A stretch of DNA of 38,882 nt from Prevotella sp. (lineage in GTDB: Bacteria > Bacteroidota > Bacteroidia > Bacteroidales > Bacteroidaceae). The first letter of the stretch is position 1; each line of letters opens with the position of its first letter. Positions 32,020 through 38,882 of this stretch are shown piece after piece. Under the pieces are notes generated by a model. The model had not been told where the DNA came from. It worked only from the letters and a program-made list of their open reading frames with translations, and made no database searches. The position numbers and the translations under genes were made by a program. Location of the stretch: contig JALFSW010000085.1 in the NCBI GenBank assembly GCA_022779305.1, forward strand, positions 1 to 38,882. Reading direction: 5' to 3'.

Positions 32020-33621
32020 TTATCTTGACAACTGCTTGGTGTCAGCCTCAGCAATTTGGATTGCTTTCTTCACAATATCACTGTCTTCGTTCCAAACACG
32101 GAAATATTCATTCATTGTCCAAAGGTCGCGTGCAACAAGTGCTTTGATTTGAAGACGTATGTGGGCTATCGAACGTTGCAATTCATCGTCGTCTTTGGGC
32201 GTAATGGCTTGTTTTTTTCCCTCGGATAGCACCTTATCAATGAACGATTGAGGCACTTCGTATTCCTTTATAAAACTATCAAAGGTTTTGTAAGTAGTAC
32301 GCAGAGATTTTCGCTGTGCATCAGTATACTTCAAATAGGTTTCTATGATGATGTTCTTTGCAGCTAATTGACGATGGAACCGGGTATATTTCATTGTGTC
32401 GAGCGGTACGAAATAGTCGGGCATTACACCTCCACCACCGTATACCAAACGTTTCTTCTTGAGCGTGTAATACTTCTGAGAATTATCAAAATGAATGCTA
32501 TCGGCATTTGTAAATTCTCCGTTTTTGAAGCGTTTCTCTAAGTCTTGCTCATAGTCTTTGGCTTCGCCTTTCTTATAGGGTTTCTGAATGCAACGCCCAC
32601 TGGGAATATAATAATGTGCTACTGTGAGTCGAATCATACTTCCATCAGGTAAATCAATCGGACGTTGCACCAACCCTTTGCCAAAGGTTCTGCGCCCGAT
32701 GACCGTTCCGCGATCGTTATCCATCAACGCACCAGAGACAATTTCCGATGCAGAGGCAGAGAACTCATTAACCAAAACAGACACACCGATATTTTGCAGA
32801 CGTCCGTTTCCACGTGCTCTGTATTCCTGTCGAGGCACTTCTCGTCCTTCGGTGTAGACGATCATATCTTTTTCTTGCAAAAATTCATTCGCTATTTGCA
32901 CCGCAGCTTGTAAAAAACCGCCACCGTTGTCTTGCAGATCAAGCACCAAATGTTGCATACCTTGACGACGAAGAGAATCTACTGCCGTCATAAACTCATG
33001 ATAGGTCTTCATACCAAAGCTTTCGATGCGCACGTAGCCTATTCCAGGGCGAAGCATATAAGCGGCATTGATGGTGTGAACGGGAATTTTTTCGCGTGTA
33101 ACCATGAAATGAAGCATACCTTTTACACCCTTGCGGATAACGCCCAGTGTCACTTTCGTGCCTTTCTTACCACGCAAACGCCGCATAATATCGCTGCGTT
33201 CCATCTTTACTCCTGCAATAATGGTATCGTTTACAAGTACGATTCGGTCGCCAGCAAGAATACCCACTTTCTCTGATGGACCATTCAGGGTGGGTTGAAC
33301 CACTAAAAGCGTATCGTCAATCATATTAAACTGCACGCCAATACCCTCAAAATCGCCCTGCAAAGGCTCGTTCATTGCCTTTGTTTCTTTTGCATTGGTG
33401 TAGGTAGAATGGGGATCTAAACTTGTGAGCATACCACGAATGGCATCTTCCACCAACTTTTCTTCATTGACACTGTCCACATAAAGACTATTGATGGCAA
33501 TCTCGGCGATTTGCAATTTGCGCATGGGCGACTTACCACCAAAGTTCAGATTTATTTGCGCATGGCTCAAAAGTGGCATACACGCAATGAAAAGGAGCAA
33601 CAAACTATGTTTTTTCATCAT
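32020..33621 (-). CDS. ctpA: S41-family C-terminal processing peptidase, periplasmic
   Basis: The start is taken at 33621 (MMKKHSLLLLFIACMPLLSH), where a signal peptide (ending SHAQ) begins; an earlier in-frame ATG at 33675 would overlap parE by 20 bp. After the signal comes the helical tail-binding region (LYVDSVNEEKLVEDAIRGML... SLDPHSTY), a PDZ domain (about 85-165, EGIGVQFNMIDDTLLVVQPT), and the S41 protease domain with the nucleophile Ser in NEFSASASEIVSGAL and the catalytic Lys in GRRTFGKGLVQ. It degrades or trims proteins with exposed hydrophobic C-termini. The C-terminal 130 residues form an extra helical domain usual in Bacteroidetes. It follows parE on the same strand. Confidence 0.92.
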   Translation of the reverse strand: MMKKHSLLLLFIACMPLLSHAQINLNFGGKSPMRKLQIAEIAINSLYVDSVNEEKLVEDAIRGMLTSLDPHSTYTNAKETKAMNEPLQGDFEGIGVQFNMIDDTLLVVQPTLNGPSEKVGILAGDRIVLVNDTIIAGVKMERSDIMRRLRGKKGTKVTLGVIRKGVKGMLHFMVTREKIPVHTINAAYMLRPGIGYVRIESFGMKTYHEFMTAVDSLRRQGMQHLVLDLQDNGGGFLQAAVQIANEFLQEKDMIVYTEGREVPRQEYRARGNGRLQNIGVSVLVNEFSASASEIVSGALMDNDRGTVIGRRTFGKGLVQRPIDLPDGSMIRLTVAHYYIPSGRCIQKPYKKGEAKDYEQDLEKRFKNGEFTNADSIHFDNSQKYYTLKKKRLVYGGGGVMPDYFVPLDTMKYTRFHRQLAAKNIIIETYLKYTDAQRKSLRTTYKTFDSFIKEYEVPQSFIDKVLSEGKKQAITPKDDDELQRSIAHIRLQIKALVARDLWTMNEYFRVWNEDSDIVKKAIQIAEADTKQLSR

Positions 33622-33655
33622 CTTTCTTTGTCTTTGTTTAATGGTATCGAAACCT

Positions 33656-35620
33656 TTACACAGCTGCCTCTTCATCGGGCAAGTCTTCTTCGATAACCAA
33701 ATTGTCGATTATAAAATTCTGTCGTTCCATTGTATTTTTACCCATATAGTACTCCAAAAGTTTTTGAACTTGGTCGTTTTTGTGTAACGTTACCTGCTCT
33801 AAACGCATATCTGAACCTATGAAATGGGCAAATTCTTCGGGCGAAATTTCTCCCAATCCCTTGAAACGTGTAATTTCTGGATCGGGTCCTAAACTACTAA
33901 TGGCATTCAAGCGTTCTTCCTCGTTGTAGCAATAAAGTGTAACGAAATCGCTTTTCTTTTCTCCCTTGGCTCTGTTTGCATCTATTTCGGCAATGAGCTG
34001 TTTGTTTTTGATTTTTGTACGTCGGTTTCTCACACGGAAAAGAGGCGTTTGAAGCACGTAAACATGACCCTTCTTGATGAGTTCAGGGAAAAATTGAAGG
34101 AAGAAAGTGATGATAAGCAAGCGTATGTGCATACCATCAACGTCGGCATCAGTGGCAACGATCACTTTGTTATAGCGCAATGTGTCTAATCCTTCTTCAA
34201 TATCGAGGGCTGCCTGCAAAAGATTAAATTCTTCGTTTTCGTAGACCACTTTTTTTGTAAGCCCGTAACAATTCAAAGGCTTTCCGCGCAGAGAGAAGAC
34301 AGCTTGCGTATTCACATCCCTACTCTTTGTGATGCTTCCGCTTGCCGAGTCACCCTCGGTGATGAAGATAGAGCTTTCTTCTTTCCGATTGTTTTTTGCA
34401 TCGCTGAAATGCACCCGACAGTCGCGCAATTTGCGATTGTGAAGATTTGCCTTCTTGGCTCTTTCACGAGCGAGTTTTGTTACGCCTGCCATCGCCTTAC
34501 GTTCGCGCTCTGTTTCCTTGATTTTTGCTTCAAGAATGTCGGCAAAATCTTCTTTGTGAATATGGAGAAAGTTGTCTACATGGGTTTTAATGAAGTCGCC
34601 AACAAACTTATTGATGGTTTCTCCATCGGGTGAAATTTGTGTAGAACCAAGTTTAATTTTGGTTTGCGACTCGAAAACGGGTTCTTCAACGTTCACCGCA
34701 ATGGCTGCAACCATACCATTACGGATGTCGCCATACTCATATTTTCCAAAATGTTCTTTGATTGTTTTGGCAATGTGTTCTTTAAAAGCACTTTGATGCG
34801 TACCTCCCTGTGTGGTGTGTTGCCCATTCACGAAAGAATAGTATTCCTCGCCATATTGGTTCGTGTGCGAAAAAGCAATTTCGATGTCTTCACCCTTAAG
34901 ATGCACAATGGGATAGAGTGGTTCCACGGTCATGTTGTCAGAAAGCAAGTCTTTCAGTCCGTGGCGGCTCAAAATGCGTCGCCCATTGTACATAATGGTG
35001 AGCCCAGTATTTAAGTAGGTATAATTTCTGAGCATCGTTTCCACGATATCATCATGGAAATTATAGTTCTTGAATAGCGTACTATCTGGCTCAAAGAAGA
35101 TATATGTGCCGTTTTCATCGGTCGTTGAGCTGGTATTATCAGTCTTGAGATTTCCCTTCTCGAATGTGAGTTCGCGCACTTGTCCGTCTCGATAGCTCCT
35201 CACTTCAAAACGTGCGCTGAGTGCATTGACTGCCTTCACACCGACACCATTCAATCCCACACTCTTTTTGAAAGCCTTTGAGTCATATTTCCCACCTGTG
35301 TTGAGCACCGAAACCGCCTCAACCAGTTTTCCTTGTGGAATGCCTCGTCCATAGTCGCGCACCGACACGCGCAGATTTTCATCCATATCGATTTCGATGC
35401 GTGCTCCAGCGTTCATCTTAAACTCGTCTATCGAGTTATCAAGCACTTCTTTGAGCAAGACATATATACCATCTTCGGGAAGATTTCCATCGCCTAATCG
35501 TCCGATGTACATACCTGGACGGGTGCGCACGTGTTCCATATCGGAAAGGTGGCGGATATTCTCGTCAGTATAGGCTACTGTTGGCGTTGCTTCTGTGTTA
35601 GAAATAGGCGTTTGCTTCAT
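33656..35620 (-). CDS. parE: DNA topoisomerase IV subunit B
   Basis: A 654-residue type IIA topoisomerase ATPase subunit. The GHKL fold shows EVLDNSIDE (Mg/ATP-binding Asn), DYGRGIP and [14 protein letters not shown]. The transducer region follows, then the TOPRIM domain with ITEGDSASG and [14 protein letters not shown]. The opening ([28 protein letters not shown]) is the ParE rather than GyrB type in Bacteroidetes, from memory of family sequences. With ParC, which is not in the window, it decatenates daughter chromosomes. It is first gene of a two-gene operon with ctpA, ending 35 bp before the ctpA start. GyrB is the alternative, less likely. Confidence 0.9.
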   Translation of the reverse strand: MKQTPISNTEATPTVAYTDENIRHLSDMEHVRTRPGMYIGRLGDGNLPEDGIYVLLKEVLDNSIDEFKMNAGARIEIDMDENLRVSVRDYGRGIPQGKLVEAVSVLNTGGKYDSKAFKKSVGLNGVGVKAVNALSARFEVRSYRDGQVRELTFEKGNLKTDNTSSTTDENGTYIFFEPDSTLFKNYNFHDDIVETMLRNYTYLNTGLTIMYNGRRILSRHGLKDLLSDNMTVEPLYPIVHLKGEDIEIAFSHTNQYGEEYYSFVNGQHTTQGGTHQSAFKEHIAKTIKEHFGKYEYGDIRNGMVAAIAVNVEEPVFESQTKIKLGSTQISPDGETINKFVGDFIKTHVDNFLHIHKEDFADILEAKIKETERERKAMAGVTKLARERAKKANLHNRKLRDCRVHFSDAKNNRKEESSIFITEGDSASGSITKSRDVNTQAVFSLRGKPLNCYGLTKKVVYENEEFNLLQAALDIEEGLDTLRYNKVIVATDADVDGMHIRLLIITFFLQFFPELIKKGHVYVLQTPLFRVRNRRTKIKNKQLIAEIDANRAKGEKKSDFVTLYCYNEEERLNAISSLGPDPEITRFKGLGEISPEEFAHFIGSDMRLEQVTLHKNDQVQKLLEYYMGKNTMERQNFIIDNLVIEEDLPDEEAAV

Positions 35621-35648
35621 ATTTTAGTTGCAGTGTGAGAGAAAATAA

Positions 35649-35735
35649 GAACGTTTTTGTTAAACCAAATGAACAACGAAAAAACGAGGAACAAAGTTTT
35701 TGCATTGCCATGGTGAGAAACGGCTAAATGAAATT
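35649..35735 (+). repeat. 87-bp dispersed repeat, single copy
   Basis: GAACGTTTTTGTTAAACCAA ... CTAAATGAAATT, exactly 87 bp, more diverged than the other copies but with the same hairpin layout. It lies between the parE start and the 3' end of the GNAT-type gene. A weak partial copy (ACGTTTTTTATCAAGC) is seen at 36965. Confidence 0.7.
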
Positions 35736-35741
35736 GAAAGA

Positions 35742-36893
35742 TTATGCGTTCAAACTCTTTTTATAACATCGGCGTTTCTTGTGATTAACGGGATTAAAGA
35801 TGCTCCACTGGCTCTGTACGCCGCCATTACTTTCCATTTCCACCTGACTTTCCCCCCACTTAAATCCATACTTAATGTAACGAGGGATGAGATCGGAGAA
35901 GAGTAACGCATTCGCACCTTTTGCACGATATTCAGGCAAGAAGCCAATAAGCAAGAGGTCGACACCTTCGGTTTTATGAAACGTGATAGCACGCATAATG
36001 TGCCACCATCCGAAAGGCAACAAACGTCCCCGTTTACATTTCTGCATCGCCCTACTCAAAGAAGGAATCGTGATGCCCATACCTGCAATAGCGTCGTTCT
36101 TGTTACTATCGACGATGACGGTTATCAAATCAAGGTCGGCAAAAGGGAAATACATATCAATGTATTGATTGATCTGTCGGTCGGTGAGTTGAGAAAAACC
36201 ATAAATATCTTGATAGGTCTCATTGACCAATTCAAAGATTTTTCGTCCCCAACCGCCTTCAAAAACGTCTTTCTTTGTAAGTTTCTTTACATGCAAATTG
36301 TAGCGTTTCTCGATCATTTCCGATAGTTTCACAAACTTTTCTGGTACTTCACTAGGAACGTCGATGATGAACTCTACATAATCGTTGTCTTTCTCCCATC
36401 CGCCCATTTTTTCCATGTGGCGAGGATAGTAATCATAATTATAAATTGTTGGCAACGTACCAAGCTTGTCAAATCCCCACGTTAGCATACCTTCGGGGTC
36501 CATATCTGTAAATCCGAGTGGTCCAACGATGTGCTCCATTCCTCGTGCTCTTCCATAATCTTCAACTGCCTGAAGTAAGGCTTGTGACACTTCGAGGTCG
36601 TCAATAAAGTCGATCCATCCGAAACGTACGTTTTTTTGTTGCCATGTTTCGTTGGCTTTATGATTGATGATGGCTGCCACGCGCCCTACTATGCGTCCGT
36701 CTTTTTCGGCAATGAAATAGTCGGCTTCGCAAAAGTCGAAAGCTGCATTCTTGTCTTTCGACAATGTGTTCAGCTCGTCTCTATACAAAGGCGGAACATC
36801 GTATGCATTGCCTTCGTAAAGATCGTAATGAAATTCTATAAAAGCCTTGAGATCGCTCTTCGTTTCGACTTTTCTTATCTGAACTGATGACAT
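35742..36893 (-). CDS. GNAT-type N-acetyltransferase-like protein
   Basis: A 383-residue protein widespread in Bacteroidetes. The N-terminal part has the GNAT layout (VQIRKVETKSDLKAFIEFHY... DYFIAEKDGRIVGRVAAII). It continues with a conserved segment MEHIVGPLGFTDMDPEGMLT, then WGFDKLGTLPTIYNYDYYPR. A second GNAT-like half follows (LITVIVDSNKNDAIAGMGIT... GVDLLLIGFLPEYRAKGANA), ending in a basic tail. The substrate is unknown. The conserved core resembles proteins annotated only as N-acetyltransferase, so no specific reaction is claimed. It has its own canonical promoter at 36924-36955. Confidence 0.78.
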   Translation of the reverse strand: MSSVQIRKVETKSDLKAFIEFHYDLYEGNAYDVPPLYRDELNTLSKDKNAAFDFCEADYFIAEKDGRIVGRVAAIINHKANETWQQKNVRFGWIDFIDDLEVSQALLQAVEDYGRARGMEHIVGPLGFTDMDPEGMLTWGFDKLGTLPTIYNYDYYPRHMEKMGGWEKDNDYVEFIIDVPSEVPEKFVKLSEMIEKRYNLHVKKLTKKDVFEGGWGRKIFELVNETYQDIYGFSQLTDRQINQYIDMYFPFADLDLITVIVDSNKNDAIAGMGITIPSLSRAMQKCKRGRLLPFGWWHIMRAITFHKTEGVDLLLIGFLPEYRAKGANALLFSDLIPRYIKYGFKWGESQVEMESNGGVQSQWSIFNPVNHKKRRCYKKSLNA

Positions 36894-36923
36894 TTCTCTA
36901 TGAATATTTTTGCTTTAAACGTA

Positions 36924-36955
36924 CAAAGATAATAAAAAATAACGGGATTTGCAAA
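36924..36955 (-). promoter_or_regulatory. Canonical promoter of the GNAT-type gene
   Basis: Minus strand TTTG (36952-36955), a 20-bp spacer, and TATCTTTG (36924-36931), 31 bp before the ATG at 36893. Confidence 0.7.
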
Positions 36956-37182
36956 TTTCAGCAAACGTTTTTTATCAAGCTAGATGAGCTGGTGGAAAAA
37001 CTTCAACGATTTCTCTGACCGAAAAATAATGGAAATACAAAAGAAAATAAACAGAAGACCAAGAGAAAAATTAAATTTTGATACACCGAAATACAAATTC
37101 TTCGAAAAATTTCCATAAATTTGCATTTGCTGTTGGACTCTACACCAGCTAAGGTTTCTGTAAATACCAGACTGAACCGAGG

Positions 37183-37296
37183 TTAGCGCCGCATTCGTCC
37201 ACTTTGGGAAAAAGCACAAACCAATGATAAACCTATCAGGACAAACAACCCGGGATAAGCAACGCTACGTGTAAAAGTTGATTTTTTGAAATTCAT
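37183..37296 (-). CDS. Possible 37-residue membrane peptide or gene remnant
   Basis: Starts MNFKKSTFTRSVAYPGLFVL, has one hydrophobic segment (GLFVLIGLSLVCAFS), and ends SGRMRR. It is preceded by AAGAGAGAG, a purine-rich ribosome-binding-like stretch. It may be a real small membrane protein or the signal-peptide end of a decayed secreted-protein gene. It is the only coding candidate in the 36894-37419 gap. Confidence 0.3.
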   Translation of the reverse strand: MNFKKSTFTRSVAYPGLFVLIGLSLVCAFSQSGRMRR

Positions 37297-37419
37297 CTCT
37301 CTCTTAATAATTAAAATAACAATTTCGCCTACAATATATAAACATACATAGGTGATGATTATCTATCTTAAATCAGATTAGACAGCATTGCCGGAAAGAT
37401 TGAAAACTGGCACAGATAA

Positions 37420-38763
37420 TTATTGTGTGGTGATGAGTCGCAAACTGTCTGCTTTCGACCTCGCTTTCAACCACCGTTGGAGTTGCGTGCGTTCTGCACC
37501 AGACAAAGGATTGTTACAGCCGGCAACGGCTATCGTGTAACGGAGTGTTGTCGAAGTGTCGGTGCGGGCTTCTGACACTTGCGAAAGACTTATTCTTCTC
37601 ACCTTAGGGCAGACGGCTTTCACCTCTTGGGAAATCTCTTTCCCCAGATTCTCATAAGCGGTATATTCTTGTAGCTGTTTGCTCACTGTGTTCAGTTGCG
37701 CTATTTGTTCTATTAGCTGCTGCTGGGTTGCTTTTGATGCCTGTGCCATCGTTTGTCCTTCAAGCAACAGGAGGCTGTCGGATTGGTATCCCTGAATAAC
37801 ATTCAGACGATACCCTGAAAGATGATAGTTCTCCAGCTTAAGGTTTGCCTTGTCAATGGCATTTTTCTCAATAGATTTTCCTATAGCCACGACTCTTATG
37901 GTCTTCTTGTCGTCGTTGCGACTATGGGAGAGTATCTGCGTGCCTTTAAAGGTAAGTTCATTCTTAATGAATTGCTGCGTATTGCTATCTCGCACACTCG
38001 TTCGAATAATCTGTATCGTCATATAGGTGGCCGGCAACATGGTTATGATGGTTATGGCAATAATATACTTCTTTACCTTTTCCAACTGTTGGGTATTAAC
38101 AAACGTCTTCCGCTTGAACCGTAACATTCTCACCCCGACAAAAGTAGAAAGGGCTATGAAAACGGTGTTGATGAAAAAAAGGTAGAACGCTCCGAAAAAG
38201 AATGAAAATTCGCCAACAGCCAAACCATATCCGGCCGTGCATAGTGGGGGCATTAATGCCGTGGCGATGGCTACCCCCGGTATTACGTTTCCCTTGCCCT
38301 TGGTGGCTATGGCAAGAATGCCGGCAGCACCACCGAATATAGCCACGAGCACATCGTATAACGAAGGTGAAGTGCGCGCTAACAACTCGGACTGTGCCTC
38401 ATTAAGTGGCGTGATGACAAAGTAGATGGTTGCCGTTATCACACTGATGACGGTAGCAACCAAATAGTTTTTGATAGACCGCTTGAGCAATTCAAAATCA
38501 TTGATCCCTACAGACAGCCCCATGCCGATAATCGGACCCATGAGCGGAGAAATAAGCATGGCACCGATGATTACTGCGGTGGAATTGAGGTTCAATCCCA
38601 ATGAGGCAATAAAGATGGCAAAGATTAATACCCAAAGGTTGGAACCGTGAAACCTGACCCCACTACTGATCTGGCTGATTGTCTCCGCCTCGCTTTCCTT
38701 ATCGGGAAGAGCATTAAAGTATCCCTTTACGACCTGCCAGAGTGTTCTTTCGTCTTGCGTCAT
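37420..38763 (-). CDS. DUF389-family membrane protein
   Basis: The start is taken at ATG 38763 (MTQDERTLWQVVKGYFNALP), giving 447 residues; the upstream in-frame start lies within the promoter palindrome. The DUF389 core (about 45-220) has five or so membrane helices with the signature NSTAVIIGAMLISPLMGPIIGMGLS (broken here at its middle by no gap) and PGVAIATALMPPLCTAGYGL. The last 200 residues (about 230-447) are a soluble alpha/beta region with a coiled segment (QASKATQQQLIEQIAQLNTV). The function of the family is unknown. The gene is at the contig edge; an IS982-like end lies 48 bp upstream of its ATG. Confidence 0.88.
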   Translation of the reverse strand: MTQDERTLWQVVKGYFNALPDKESEAETISQISSGVRFHGSNLWVLIFAIFIASLGLNLNSTAVIIGAMLISPLMGPIIGMGLSVGINDFELLKRSIKNYLVATVISVITATIYFVITPLNEAQSELLARTSPSLYDVLVAIFGGAAGILAIATKGKGNVIPGVAIATALMPPLCTAGYGLAVGEFSFFFGAFYLFFINTVFIALSTFVGVRMLRFKRKTFVNTQQLEKVKKYIIAITIITMLPATYMTIQIIRTSVRDSNTQQFIKNELTFKGTQILSHSRNDDKKTIRVVAIGKSIEKNAIDKANLKLENYHLSGYRLNVIQGYQSDSLLLLEGQTMAQASKATQQQLIEQIAQLNTVSKQLQEYTAYENLGKEISQEVKAVCPKVRRISLSQVSEARTDTSTTLRYTIAVAGCNNPLSGAERTQLQRWLKARSKADSLRLITTQ

Positions 38764-38767
38764 TGTC

Positions 38768-38796
38768 TTTTGTATTTTTGTTACAAAAATACAAAA
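38768..38796. promoter_or_regulatory. 29-bp perfect palindrome with symmetric -7 boxes before the DUF389 gene
   Basis: TTTTGTATTTTTGT (38768-38781), one central T, then ACAAAAATACAAAA (38783-38796): perfect 14-bp arms. Each arm contains TATTTTTG, a match to the Bacteroidetes -7 box, once on each strand. It ends 5 bp before the ATG. It could be a repressor site, or it could drive transcription both ways, the other way toward the IS. Confidence 0.5.
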
Positions 38797-38810
38797 AAGA
38801 AATAACAATA

Positions 38811-38882
38811 ACGCGAATTCGGGATAAGAAAATCCTTGTAAAAGTTGGTAATCTCACTAATATTTTGTATCTTTATAGGTGA
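38811..38882 (+). mobile_element. IS982-like insertion sequence, right copy (partial, 5' end only)
   Basis: It begins ACGCGAATTCGGGATAAG and matches the left copy (reverse complement of 1-140) with three mismatches over 72 bp. It points out of the window. The transposase start is expected about 30 bp beyond the edge. It lies just upstream of the DUF389 promoter palindrome. Confidence 0.6.

Noticed and set aside
36980..37219. A 79-codon minus-strand open frame in the gap before the DUF389 gene
   Set aside because: Its composition looks like AT-rich noncoding DNA and no ribosome-binding stretch precedes it; the overlapping 37-residue frame is slightly better supported.

Overview
The window looks like a chromosomal contig from a Prevotella-type member of the Bacteroidales. 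Evidence: AT-rich DNA; promoters of the Bacteroidetes form TTTG-N19/20-TAnnTTTG upstream of many genes; a fimbrillin-like lipoprotein; a TonB-dependent receptor next to glycoside hydrolases; a mobilization module of the Bacteroides mobilizable-transposon kind; and GG-leader peptide genes with a C39 peptidase. Genus-level assignment is inference. No rRNA, tRNA or CRISPR array was recognised.

Region 1 (1-5510) is a peptide natural-product (RiPP-like) locus. A LuxR-type regulator (4766-5509) is divergent from a minus-strand operon: a small double-glycine-leader precursor (4380-4559), a transcription terminator, a radical SAM/SPASM maturase, an outer-membrane beta-barrel receptor, and the C39 peptidase part of an exporter. 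The exporter is cut off by an IS982-like element exactly where its membrane domain should begin. A matching copy of the same IS end, pointing outward, lies at the other edge of the window (38811-38882).

Region 2 (5685-11850) is a mobilizable-element remnant: a 102-bp MITE-like element, two excisionase-type HTH genes, a VirE-like ATPase, a TOPRIM primase, a DUF3408 protein, MobC and a relaxase, with candidate replication-origin repeats and a palindrome-rich candidate oriT. No integrase is visible.

Region 3 (11920-20660) holds core genes: a LOG-family phosphoribohydrolase and a type II NADH dehydrogenase; a DEAD-box RNA helicase with a TTG start; an acyltransferase and a flavodiiron protein; and an M16 peptidase.

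Region 4 (20734-27921) is one operon: TonB-dependent receptor, GH32 beta-fructosidase and GH36 alpha-galactosidase. Together these would take up raffinose-family sugars or fructans and split them to galactose, glucose and fructose. It has a canonical promoter overlapped by a perfect inverted repeat, a leader of about 360 nt, and a terminator.

Region 5 (28470-38800) holds a YfcE-like phosphodiesterase; a fimbrillin/leucine-rich-repeat lipoprotein with an upstream 53-residue peptide; a parE-ctpA pair; a GNAT-type protein; and a DUF389 membrane protein whose promoter sits in a 29-bp palindrome. Two dispersed repeat families (about 200 bp and 87 bp) are scattered through the intergenic gaps of regions 2 to 5.
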